Shown here one piece after another: positions 50,401-62,900 of a stretch of DNA of 64,000 bases. The notes beneath the pieces were generated by a model. That model saw only the letters and a program-made list of their open reading frames with translations. It was not told where the DNA came from and made no database searches. The first letter of the stretch is position 1; each line of letters opens with the position of its first letter. Source of the stretch: Eopsaltria australis (taxonomy: Eukaryota > Chordata > Aves > Passeriformes > Petroicidae); the NCBI GenBank assembly GCA_034509425.1, contig JAVTVJ010000220.1:3169501-3233500 (forward strand), written 5' to 3'. Made by a program: the position numbers and the translations under genes.

Positions 50401-53400
50401 TTAACTTTGGAGGGGGAGGGAGAAAGTGGAAAGCAAACTGAATGCTGTAGTGGAGATTTCTCTCTTCCCCCACTGGGCCCCTTGCCGACTGTTTTTATTG
50501 ATTTCAATCACTGGAGGCTCGCTGGCTCTCAGAAGAAACACTGTGTAATGTGTTCTTTCCTGGCTTTCATTAAAGAAACTCAATGCAGTGCGGTCACGCT
50601 GCCGAGCTCGCCTGGCAACCTGCCTACACCCTGTGGTACCTCTTTCATTGGAGGAGATCGAGCTCGTGGTTTGGGGTTGGTTTATTTATTTTTTTTCTAA
50701 TTCTCCAGCAAGGATTTCAAAACAGCCTCTGCTCTGCTTCTACCTCCTCTGCAGCCCAAAGCCTTTTTAAGCCTCAGAAGGAATTGTCAGCACCACTAAA
50801 GGGGGGCGACTTTGGTGGCAATGAAAGCGCCGGGTGCTGCGACAGTCTCGTGCTCCTTCTATTAAAATTCCTGTGCGTTTCTGGGGAGGGGTTAAAAGGG
50901 CTGTGTGTAAGCCACAGGGATGTGGATACAAATGATTTCCAAGGGGACTCCTTTTTTTTTTTTTTTTTAAATTCCGTGTTCTCCTGATTGCTTGACATGG
51001 GTTAATTAAGAGTAGGGGAGTAAGCAAAATCCTTCAACAAATATGTGAAAATTCTTGGCCGCACTGTAGTTGCAAATGAAGCAAAACTGCATTCCCCGAG
51101 CCTGCAGTTGTGGTGGTGTCTCAAGTATTTCTGTTGTACTCAGGGCTGTGATACTGGTGGAGAAAAATGAGAAATACAATACGATCCTAATTTATGCCTT
51201 AGAACTTAATCTGCCACAGCGCAGGAATATGTACTTTATTGGAGTAACAGTCTATAAAGTGGAATTCAACAAGCTTCATTCTTGAAGTTGTGCATTCTGA
51301 GTGCCTGTAAATGCTTTCATGTAATTTAGTAAATTGTTCCCTTTCTTCTTATTCAGCAGCTGCTAATGATAACACTTTATGTGCTCTTCACAATTGGCTG
51401 TAAATCTGAGACATGCAAAGATCACACAGTTGTAAATTAAACCAGGTTTCCAGCTCATCAAGGTGCATCTATTCTAAATTACAGCTGCAAATTTAGGGTG
51501 CTACTTGATCACTTGTGTTCCTGAGATCCTATAGCTGTATACACAAGGAGGCTTTAAAAAAAAAAAAAAAAACCAAAACAGAATCAACAACATTTACATG
51601 ACCACAAAAAGAATCCTTTCCTGGAGCAGAAAGATAAAAAGGCTGTTCTTACTTAAATCTGGTTTCCTGCAGAACTTGTCTGAGGCTTCTCTGCCTGGGT
51701 TGAATCTACAGAAAGCTTTCCAAATCAACTTAATATAAATTATTGCCAGTGTTTTTGTTATGAGGAGTTTAAATTCTAAAACACCTAGCTTTTATGAAAA
51801 AATTTATATTTTTCCTTGAGCAGTATATAACTTCTGAAAGGTCTTCCTCTGTAAGTGCTACAGACATTGTATAAGGAGTACTTCTCTATGTTACTTTTCA
51901 TTCAAAGGTTGCTTTCTGCACGATAAAGAAATTTCATATGCCCTCTCTGGTCGTATTCTTCTTTTCATAGGATGCTAAATGATAGAAAATAATTATTTAA
52001 ATTCAGCATGGCCATGAACTTTTTTATGCAAATTCTCTAGCTGCAGTTGCAGCACAGCTCTTTGGCCAGCCTTGGATAGTAAATAATTTGTCAATCTTTC
52101 TTTTACGAACCTTGCATCTAAGGGTCTGCCAGCCTTTCTTCTCTGTGGGTTTTGAACTGTGTTTATAGATTCCGCTTTTTGTTTTTGGGCTGGCAGATGG
52201 CCAGTTATTTATCTGGGTTCATATGCATTGTGTGAGGCAGAAACAGGATGTTTTGCATGCTGATACCGTTCACGGGGCATTTGAGGGGCAAAAGGCTGCT
52301 CCTAAGCAGAAGCCATTACGTGATGTGTCAGTAGCTCCTGGTCACTGAACAAAGCCCCTTTTGACATTTCTCTGTGTTAAAAGTTATGAAATAACATAAG
52401 CTTCATGAACAAACAAGGTGATACAATGCTCCTACTATGAAATAAGCCATATAATCCATTTCTCCTCTATTTTGAACTCTCTGGAGTTCAAAAGTTTGAC
52501 GCTCTTTTTATATGTTTGTCACTGTTATTTATTCCTTTGAATTTCTGCTGTTGCTTGCTCTGCTGTTGTACAGGCTTGTGGTGCTGCGCTGGGAGGAAAG
52601 GATAAAAGTCTATTGGTTTTGGAGGAGCTGGATTCACTGGCTCTAATAAATAGTGAATTTGGTGTTGTGGCTTGGTCTGTGGTTCCTTCTATAGGTTTGG
52701 CAGCAAAGCCAAAACCCTGATCAGGCAGGAAGTTCAGACCTACAGAGACGAATCCCAAAGGCAAAACTGAATAGATGAGTATTCTGCTCACTGCGGCAAT
52801 TCCTCAGAGTTTCTGACTCCATCAACATTATTCTGTGCTGGCAGTGGACAACCAGGAGTGCAAATGTGGGAATTTTGAAGAAGTGAGGAGGAGGAGCAGA
52901 AGTCTTTAGGAGATGTCTTCAGTTGTACTTAAGTGTGAGGCCATCAAGGGCTGGAAACAAGTTTAAAAATGCACTTAGTGCTCTATGGAAGCACAACACA
53001 ATTAGTGTGCTGTTATTAGTGCTGTTATTCCCGTCTTGGTGCTGCTTGCTCAGCTATTGCAGTTCACAGTCCCCTGGCAGTACAGGCTTTTATGCAGATA
53101 AAAACTACCCTCAAAAACTACACCTTTTTGGTTCTGCCACTCTTATTGCAGTGAAAAAAAAGGACTAGATATCTTCAAGAGAATCTGTACATCCTTTTGC
53201 TGGTTTCTGTTGTGGTTCTAGTTATTTTTCTCTGTTCTCTGTTGGTTAGCAGGGCTACTTTACAGTATTAAATGCTTCCCTTTTGTGTGAGCTGGCTCCC
53301 CATTTATGATTGTAAGCTCACTTCTAAAGATCATTTATAAAATGTTTCAAATTCGTGCAATATTTCCAGATTACAAAGAATGATGGAAAACTTTAACTGG

Positions 53401-56400
53401 TATCTAAAAAGTGCCACAGCTGAAGCCTCCAGTTATTTTGAGTCAGATGTCTTGGACTATTTAGAGCATATTGCTATATTTACACACAGTTCACAAAGTT
53501 GGAGACTGGCATTGATGAGAGGCAGTGTATTGGCACTCACAGCACTCTGCCTGCAGATGGACGTGGTATGATACAAACTTTGGGAATTTGCTTGAGGGTG
53601 CCTGAGCTCACATCTCCGTGCCTGAGCAAAGCTGACATGGGCTTTTATGAGCCTAAGTGTGAAAGATTTGGGGGTCTGCCTTTCGCTAAAAAAATGGCAT
53701 CCAGTGGCAATATCCCTTTTAGCACCTTTTCAGGCCTTCTGGAAAGTTTCCAAGTGGAAGACTCCCACCTCCTTAATCACGAGAAAACACTGGCTCTCCT
53801 CTGAATGTCATTCATTCAAGTGTGCTGACCTGGCCTGACCTTGTTTAGATTGAGATCTAATGAGCCCACAGCCCAAGGTGGTGTGGTAGCTCTCAGCAGG
53901 CTTTGCAAATAAGCAAGTGTTGTGTTTTTCTGTGTGCATGTGGTTTGGATTTATCATGTCAATAAACAAGTGTCTCACGTGCTCAAATAGGGACTTTACA
54001 GTGTTGGAGTTAAGGCTAAATTGTAGCACTACAAATTGTGATGTCACTTTATAAATATAGAAGGAGACAACCTGGAATATTTATGACCTCAAAACAATGA
54101 AGTCCTGTTGGTTGGGTTTTTTAGTTTAAATAATGACATAGCACTAAAACTCTTAATCCAAATGGGTCACAAACATCTTCCAGACGAACAGTCACACTAA
54201 TTGTTTGGGAAAAACAAAATTAAAAGCTGAGGCTGTTGATGTAAGGAAAGGAGAGGTGCATCAATAGATTAATAAATAATAAATATAGCTAGGATTTAAA
54301 TTCCAGTGGAAGGTTTGCTTTTGTTTTCTTTCAATTCCCCAGGTTTGGGGGAAGGGTGTTTTTTTAAATATAAATTGTGATAAAATTACCCTCAGTGATA
54401 AATTCACCCTCAGCTTCAGTAGGAACTATACCACCAAATGTAGCTATTTTCTGAAACACATAAAACCTGAGATTTTCAAATTAAAAACCAGTAAAGGACA
54501 GACTGTGGCACATCGTACTAAATGAACCAATTAACATGGATGGATAAAGGTATGTTTGGAACTAGAGAAGCTGTTCGAGCTGTGGTGAGGACTCTGTCAG
54601 TGCGTGTGCAGGGAGTCCCAGGCAGAAGCTGATGTATCCCGTTCTCCTGGATGATGCTGTGAGCAGCAGAAGGCACCTCCAGCTGTAAATCCCGACTCCT
54701 TCCCGCCGGGCCAGCCCTGCAGGAGAACAATGCTCCTGTGTCAGGCAGCCCCCGGCCCATCCGTGCTGCAAACAAACGTTGTTAGGGCTCGGTATTTACG
54801 TTGGGACCTACAGGGAGGGAGCAACTTGTTTTGTTTTTAATGAAGCGGTCAGGGAGAAGGATAAAAAGCTTTTTGATAATGTGAGGAATGTGGGGGGGAA
54901 GGGAAGTTACCGAGATATGCATTTACTGTAAGTATGAAGAAGCAGAGGCCTCTTTATCAGACTGGCTGTAATGATGTGCCACAGTCACTTTATTTGAAAG
55001 CTTCATGGCTCACAGAAAAGTAAACAAATTCATTACATTATTTTTAAAAGAAGATTAACTGTAGTGTGTCGTCTGTTGGACAGCTGCTGTAGTAATCTTT
55101 TACAAACACTTTATAAATGACCACCCTCAGTGTTTTCCAGGGCTTTGTGTGGCTGGATTGTTATTTTAGTAAGTACCAGGGTGGCTTTTCAAATGAAAGC
55201 ATTCTTTCCTGTGTAACAATTCAATTCTACCTTCACCCTAAATATTTTTTGTTCTCAGCACGAGCTATAGAATGTCTTCTTTACAAATGCGACATATGTT
55301 GGATTTTTGCATGTGTTTGCAATGAATGCTGGCTTTTCCATAGAAGTGGCTAAAAAGTATTTTAAACAAGAAAAAGCAACTCCACTTCGGTGTCCTACTT
55401 CCATTTGTTCTGATTTCTGCTTTTTTAACCTTTCTTCGGCCTGTGAAAACAGCAAGTTGAAAAGATGAGTCAGGGTCAGCTTAGATGATAGGTGAATTGA
55501 CACTGAACAAATGTTTAAACCCCAGCAGGTGTCTTGGGCAAATAAAATTGTGTTCAGGTGTTGTCTTATTCAACATTCTTTGGTTGAATGTCAGCAAGAA
55601 TAACCTTACTTAGCTCTGTGTCTGCATTTGTGTTTGAAAGCACTTGGCTGACACAAACTGATGTAACACTAAGGATTTGTGAACTTATAAAGTGGTTTTA
55701 ACCAATCTTGCCATAAGGCAGTTGAACTTCTTGTGCTTTCAGGTTTCAGTTACAGGTTCCTTGAACAGGTAAGGGAGGAGCAGGGAGAGGAGGAAGAGCA
55801 TTTCTATCTCACCCAGTTGGCCTCCATGGGTGTCCCGGGCTCTAGCAGGTGACCTTACCTGGCCAAGTACCTCCCTCACACATCTGGGAATGCCCAGAGT
55901 GAATCTCATCTTGCTATGGAACAGCATTTTATTTCTACACAACGTAATCTTACACTGGATTTTCCAGGATAAACTCAGTGTTTATAGTCAGATAAACTAT
56001 TTGAAGCTCTTCATCTGGACGTGAAATATTTATTCTCATTTGGGATATACTGATGCATTTATTTATGGTAACATGGGTTTGGATGTGAATAATTAACTGT
56101 TCACTCTGCAAACTGCAATGACATAAAGAAATGTCAACCTTTGTGAGATATGTATCTGTATGTGTTTATTGAAGATTGTGCATGTGTTTCCTCAAGATTG
56201 CTGAAGGATCTCCAAGAGGTCCTGGATGAAGATGGTAACTGTCACATCTTTGCCCTTGGCATCATGGAGATGAAAGCTCTGCATGGCAGACAGAGGTTTT
56301 CTCAGTCCAGGGAAGTGTGTGATTGCACAAACACAACAACTACAAACTGGGGATCTTAGGGAAACCCTACTGCTCTCACTGAAATGTGTGTGTACTGAAA

Positions 56401-56785
56401 AAAAGCATCCAAACCCTCCATCCGCTCTGAAACAGCCTCTGCTGTTCACAGATCCTCCTCAGGATGAAGTGTTGGAGAAGAAACAGCACAAGAAATGTTA
56501 GAAAGGATGTTTAATACATAGGTGGAAGATGCTCAGGTTCCTGTAGTGCTCAGAGCAGTATCATCATCCACAGAGGGCAGTTCAACAGATCTCTCTAAGT
56601 GCAGCATTTGCAGTTCTGGGAATTGGGCAGAGCAGAGAGGTGATGGAAGTACAGTGAACAATAAAAGTATGAAACTGAACCTTCTTGTTTTAAATATTAC
56701 CTGTGCTCTTTAATTACATTTATGCATATTTTGCTCACTTTCCTTTAGAAAGATAAACACTTCGTTTAAATGTTAATTATTTCAG
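50401..56785. other. Intronic stretch between the second CpG island and the C7orf50 exon
   Basis: Contains a 17-nt poly(T) run (50952-50968) and a 17-nt poly(A) run (51556-51572). Frames such as 50583-50987 and 53499-53804 have no recognisable domain. I see no mobile element with confidence. Confidence 0.5.
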
Positions 56786-56985
56786 GCTGCAAAAGAAGAG
56801 GAAGAGCTGATTGCAGAGGAAGAGGAAGAACTTACTCCAGAGGAAAAGAGAAAACTGGAAAGAAAATTAAAAAAAGAGCGCAAGAAGAAGGAGAAACAGC
56901 TGATGAGGGAAGCTGGAATCCCCATTAAAAAGGTGGAGCCCAAAAAGCCATCGGGATGTGAGCGGGCCCTGGCCTATTTAACCAG
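56786..56985 (+). CDS. C7orf50: Internal coding exon of the C7orf50 orthologue (partial gene)
   Basis: The exon is bounded by an acceptor (TTATTTCAG, AG at 56784-56785) and a donor (ACCAG then GTAAGA, GT from 56986). Reading from 56786 gives about 66 residues, then two bases of a split codon, probably Arg. The translation is acidic then strongly basic: LTPEEKRKLERKLKKERKKK, REAGI, and an end CERALAYLT. This matches human C7orf50 around SPEEQRVLERKLKKERKKEE and LALDYLCR. The human protein is a small lysine-rich nucleolar protein of unclear function with a WKF domain (Pfam DUF2373) just after this segment. The WKF part (in human, residues resembling WRFQKTRQTWLL) should begin in the next exon and was not found in the remaining 7 kb. 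The start-codon exon was not found either. Its strand, opposite to GPR146, agrees with the mammalian arrangement. Confidence 0.9.
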
Positions 56986-59087
56986 GTAAGAGCAGTAAAT
57001 CCACTGCAGGTGCTGCCTACAGAGGTAAGCTGTAAACCAGTAACCCAGAACAAGCTGTACCAAGCTATAACACATTAAAGGAAATTGCTGCAGTTAAGTA
57101 CCAAGTTAATGTTTCATCTCAGTTGACACCCTGCAGGACAGTTGATCACCCCATTGTGTTTCTATTACAGCAACAACAGAGAGAAGTTTAGTATGGTGCA
57201 AATATTTTATAGAAAGGCAGCTCCTGTCCTGAAGATCTTAGGGTTGTTATATAAATATCACAGGCTAAGCTGCACTTACAGAGATGAAAGGCACATTGCA
57301 AAAAAGATTGCATTGAGAAAATGAGTTTTGTTTCTTGAGTGTGCTGTTCTGGGCAAAGGACTTCCAGTTATTCTCTTTATATGAACAAATTCCATGGAGT
57401 GGTTAAGCATTATGGAGTCTGAATTTAACCACCTGTGGAATGTTTGGATATTTGTAGATTAAGATGGGGTTTTGCCACTATTTTAAAGTTAATGAGTGTA
57501 CAGTGCTTTATTTTGCATACCAAAGTGTGCAGCAAGTATAGTGGCTGATTTCAAATTGGAAGCAATCACTTCATCCAATTAGCACGCTTAGTAGAAGACT
57601 TAAAATTCCAGCATAAAGCAAAGTCTATGGTTAAACTAAAGAACTGCAGTGAAGTGCTCAGGGTACCCCACAGACAGTGAGAGGCCGTGTATAAACAGGA
57701 AGATAATGTTTATTTTTTTCCAAACTGCAAAATATACCCTGGCTGCAAGACCTCCAGAAGACTGGCATGTTACAAACAGTGGGTTACCACATGGAAGAAT
57801 TCCAGGGTTGCATCCCTGCCCGTGCTCAAAACTGAAGCATCCAGACTGTCTGAATTGTTACTTACCACTCACAGTGGGAAGGGAGGAAATTAATTGCATT
57901 CCAGGCAGAGGGACATGTGCATTTTTGTTACATAACCCTCAGCATGCAGTGATAGCAAAATGACAATAATATTTTTGATCTGGAAAACAGCTGGAGCAGT
58001 TCACCTCTGTTTTGAACTGCAAATGGATTGACAGTTAGCTTTGAACCATCTGCTCAGCCTGTTCTCTGGTATGTGTGCTCTGGTAAGTGGTGGATCTCCA
58101 GATAATGGGTCTCAGGTTTGGAAAGTAAAGGAACAAGCTGTGGGGTTTTGCTTGTTATTCCACTGTTATCTGTGTGGATTTTTGCCTTGTTACGTGGGAG
58201 AATGTGAAATTTTCTTTGAACTAATAGCTGAACAAATTTGATTCTAGAGTTTCAGTTAACCTGTACCAAATTAGCCTGAAATAGAAAACCAGCTCTGTCA
58301 TTTGGTCTTGTAATACAGAGTCTATGGGCTGTATGTGCAGCAAAAGGTTGTGAGGGACTGTTTCAGCAACAGACATTTTGAATTTTGTAGGCTTAACAGG
58401 GGTAGTCATGAGATGCTGAACTGCCAAGCAAACATAGGCACAGTCACCATTCTAGTCCCAAATGTGCCAGGACCATCTTGCACCATTGTAAGCTACAGAA
58501 AAACAGCTTAATCCTCTTAACACCTCAGACCTTTTTTCACCCCAGTAAGACTGCAAAAGAAATAACTGGATTTAAATTAATTTAAGAAGTAATATACTGG
58601 CTGGGGAAGGAAACAAAAATCCAGGTTCTGGAAAACCATTGCAAACTCTCCATCAACTTCAGAGGGTGAAGGATTTCAGTCTACATGCTTTTGCAGGGCT
58701 ACAGGCGTGAATAATCTGTGGGAGGATAAGTAAATCCTAGAGATGCAAGAGATTAATATAATTGGAAGTAAACAAAAGAGTGCTGTGGATTTGTGTTTTG
58801 CCCCACCCACAATAAAAGCCTTACATGGCATAAGTGTGGGCAAGTGCAGTGGCATCTTAACTGCCTGATGGCATGAGAATCTCCTGTAGGACAGGTGGAA
58901 CTCGATGTGCCATATGATAACTGAAGCTGTCATTTTCATTTATTGAGGTTCTGTCTGCAGCAGGAGAGCACAGCTGTACGAGGCACGAGGTGACTCTCAC
59001 AAAGCTGTGCCTCACACTGTCAGTGGAGGGGAGTTAATGAAGAGAGCACTGATGGGAGGGAATAAGGTACACTGTGTGCAGGGCAGG

Positions 59088-59227
59088 GCTGCTCTCTGCA
59101 TCCTGCTCTCCTGGTGCCTTCAGAGCAGCCCTGCAGCAGTGGGGACAGATTCCCAGAGCTGCTCTCTGCATCCTGCTCTCCTGGCACTCTCAGAGCAGCC
59201 CTGCAGCCGTGGGGACAGATTCCCATG
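59088..59227 (+). repeat. 70-bp tandem duplication
   Basis: Copies at 59088-59157 and 59158-59227 share GCTGCTCTCTGCATCCTGCT, CTCCTGG, CAGAGCAGCCCTGCAGC and GTGGGGACAGATTCCCA, with only a few differences. Several overlapping frames on both strands owe their length to this GC-rich repeat and are not genes. Confidence 0.9.
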
Positions 59228-59923
59228 GAGGCACTGGCTCCCTCTGGCAGCACTGCCAATGTGTGCCCCTCTGCTGGGGTCCCCACTGCTGGCACACTGT
59301 GCCACAAGCTGAGCAGGTCTTCCAGTTTTTCTGCTTTGTTATTGGAGTCTAAAAACTAATGGTCCTTGGTGCTTTCCAGTCTCCAGAGGGATCAAATTAT
59401 CATTTTATTGGAAGGCCATCCTAGCTGGGAGAGGCTTTTTTCTCCATGCACATGCAAGAGCAGCTGATGCCAGGTCTAACTGCAGCCCCCAGCTGCTGCT
59501 CCTGAGGCAGCTGAAGGGTCTCCCCTGTGGGCTGGGTGACTTTGATAGCCCAGGATTTTCAGCTGCTGTTCATTTGAACAGGACCAGGCCAAGCATGACC
59601 AAGTTTGCACTCCTGATGGAGGAAAAGCAGCCAAGTGACTCCTGGGTTTTATCCCCTTCTCTCACTTTCTCTTGGCCTAGGTGAAAAGGAAAGAGGGAGA
59701 GAAAAAAAGTCTTCGCTTCACCAATTTTTATCTCATCTTTTCCTTGGTGAGATGAGTTCAGGTGGTTCCCAGCACAGTTTTCTTCCAAGGCAGCAGTTGG
59801 CAGAGAAGAGTTACTGCTGTCAGATCCCCAGCTTGCCCAGGGAGCAGACAGGAAGATCTGAAAATATAGAGAGGATTAAAAGTAGGGAGCTGAAGCAGAA
59901 AGGTTGTAAAACTCTGAAAAGGG

Positions 59924-59944
59924 AAAAAAAAAAAAAAAAAAAAA
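59924..59944 (+). repeat. Poly(A) run of 21
   Basis: Uninterrupted A run inside an A/G-rich stretch. It is not preceded by any recognisable retroposed gene. Confidence 0.85.
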
Positions 59945-62900
59945 GGGAAAGAATGGAAAAACCCCAGAGTGATACTGAACAGAAGAGGAAAAAACCCTGT
60001 ACAATTACTGCAGAGCAATAGGAAAAAGCAGGAGAGAGGAAGTATTAGTGGCTAAATAAAGTGCTCAAATCTATTCCTTTTAATGATGACATGCCTTGTT
60101 TCTTTGTGATGGTAAGTGATGATTCATATTTAAAGGGAATATTAGATTGTGTCATTACTCTGATTCTTGGAAAATCTAGAATAAAACTTCATCCTTTTCT
60201 GAGCATCAGGTGACTTCAAGTGAAAAGATGTTGCAATTCTTGAGAATGGTAATTAGGTTTAATTATAACCTGACTGACCTTCTGTGGTGTTAAAATGTTG
60301 GCAGAACTTGTTTGTCTTGGCAAGCCACCCTCTCCTAGAAGCTGCTGCTCTTGTGTTTGGCTTGGAAAGTTCATTGCCGTATGGATCTGCACATATGGAT
60401 TTCTCCATCACTCATCAAAGGAATAGAGAGAGATCTGAAAAGACCTCACTAAAGGAATGTGAAACTAAAAGATCGATATAATCTGAAGTAGAAATAATAG
60501 ATAATATTACCTGGATGTGTGCTGTCAATTACCTAAGCCTTGCAATAGTATTTATCATGTGCTAAAATTTGAAAAATAAGATGCTGAAGTACAATTTTTT
60601 TTTAAAATTATTTATGCCATACTGTTAGTATATGTCACTTTTCTTTATATAGGTCTTACTTTTCTCATTGCCTAATTTGAATTCAGGCAAGATTCAGAGA
60701 ATGTCAGAGATGTCTTTAAAGTAAAAAGAAGCTTTTAGAATGAGACAAACCAAGGGCATGTTACAGAAACAAAACAGTGAGAGACAGGCAGAATTTCCCA
60801 TGGCGTGGGGAAATGGTCTGACTCTGCAGATCCCAAGGTGGTTTTTGCTGAGTGTGGTGCCAGCACTGCTGACAGCCCTGGACAACCCAGGGCAGTTGTT
60901 TATCTGCTGGGTTTGCAGAATGGAAACAGATCCTGGTCCTCAGTCAAACTTTATTACAGACAGTGCCAAGCCTGGGAGATTTTAAAGCTGAAATGTTGTT
61001 CTTCCTTTCAAAGAGTACAGAAATCTGAGGGGTGTTGCTGGAAGCATTTATTTTTATAGTTTGGTATTTTTTAATATATGTCATATACAGATCTAGAAAT
61101 AGAAATAACATGTAGAAAGTATATCAAGTTTTTATTCCTCCTGGAGTAGAGGCCATCTGGAGAAGGGAATCAAGAAGTAGATTAGTGTTCACTCAGAGTT
61201 AGAAGTTGCTGATATTGGAAGGAACCAGGAGAGGCTGGTGCTGGGCTGCAAAGCAGGCTGCAACATTTGAGATTTGTGGCCAAGAAGCTCAGATGATGGT
61301 GGCCCTTCAGGAAATCACAAACCCATTCATCCAGCCCCATCTGGGGCAGGTGACTCCACTGGAGGAGCTTCTGCACAAACACAACCGTGCTCATTAATGT
61401 TGAAAACCAGTTTCTAATTTTAAAGAACCTCGAGTAGGCTTGTGTCATATTTATTTTCCTTTGTTGATTCATAATGTTTTGAAGTTCTTTTACTTCTCAC
61501 AGGCTACTTTTTAGCCACAGTCAGTGATGGCTTTTGGTACTTGATTCTGAATTTAAGTCATTCTCATTGCTGCTGGCCTAAATTGGTATTAATTTCAAAC
61601 TTGGCACTGGTGTTGATGTTTCACCATCAGCAGCTTAAGCTTTTAAATATAAAGAGTAACTGCTGCACTAGAAATCTAAACATACACAGGGCTTTTTTTT
61701 TTCCTTCCAGAGACTGACTCCTTGGGTTGGATAGCAACTAACATCAGCATTCAGTGGTATTTCTCCTTCCCCCTCTCTCCAAAATGGAGATGGAGTTTCC
61801 TTCCTGATTGGAAGGTGCAGTGTGTATCTAAGCTCATCAGTTATCTGGAATTTCATAAAATGTTGGAGGACTGCTCAAGTGATGGATCTCAATTAGCTAG
61901 TAACAAAAGTAGTGTGTGAACTTAAGAGAAACTGTTGTAATTAGACACAGCAGCGTTCCTGGATTCCCTTCAACAACTGGTGCTTTAAGGTGTCTTGAAA
62001 GAGCAGCATTTCCTCCAAGATTAGGGGAATAATGAAGGGGAATAGTTTTGCTTTAATTATCCCAGGGCTATTTTTTAAAGGTCCTGGGGCAAGCATTAAC
62101 TATGGATGTAATTAATCTATTCCTACATGCTTTTAGTCATTTTGTCATATTCATTAGTTCCATAAGAGGCTTCATGAATCCAGAGTCAGATACAGGATAA
62201 ATTTGCATTTGGGGTTGTTCTGTTTTATATGAACTTGGGCAGGCACTTGCTGCTATCTGATTTCAAAGGCTTGCACTTTTCCTAATACTCTAGAGATCAG
62301 TCAATTTGTTTTAGCACTTCTCCAAGTTTCTATATTGCTTGACTCTTAATTTCTACCAGGGCCTGACCTACCTCTACGTGGGATTCCTCTCCTTGACCTA
62401 AAGCAGTGTGTCTGTAAAGCTGCAAGTTTTCCATTTGATGTTAATTCTTGGTCAGATCTTTCTCATTTTCAAGGCAGCCACTGTCTCTGTTTGTGGTAAA
62501 GGAGTCTCAGCTTGCTGTGAGTTACCTTATCATTATCCTGCACTCCCTTGTGTAACTTCAGTTAGACTGAGTGGCATCTGATGAAGCCACCTCAGTTTGT
62601 TTGCAGTTCCCTAGCAGCCCTGACATTACTCACAAGCTCTACAAAGCTCTGTGTTGCAATGCCCACACCTTTCCTATTTTTAGGGTGCTGGTATGGCAGC
62701 AGTTATTCTGGTGGGGGTAGGTGGAGGGGGCGTATTCTCTCCACAGATTTTGTGCTGCTTAGAGCTATTCTATCATCGTGCTCAAGCACATTATCTTCTG
62801 CAGAAGACAAAGCTTGCTGGTAGGGTTTGGGAAGCAGAAAAATTGTTCTGCAGTGTTGGACCTGTTATTAAGCAAGGTTTTTAAAATCATTTTATTGCCC

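Larger units (their letters stand above)
1..56785 (+). other. C7orf50: Inferred C7orf50 intron hosting GPR146 (may contain an unseen 5' exon)
   Basis: In mammals the intron before the C7orf50 exon equivalent to 56786-56985 is very long and contains GPR146 in antisense. Nothing on the plus strand between 1 and 56785 was recognised as the lysine-rich N-terminal coding exon, so the simplest reading is one intron running from left of the window. This is inference from synteny; a short first coding exon could have been missed. Confidence 0.5.

Noticed and set aside
59635..60021. 128-residue frame with a lysine-rich end, considered as a C7orf50-like exon
   Set aside because: The lysines come from a 21-nt poly(A) run and A/G-rich DNA. 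No similarity to the C7orf50 N-terminus or WKF domain and no convincing splice boundaries were seen.
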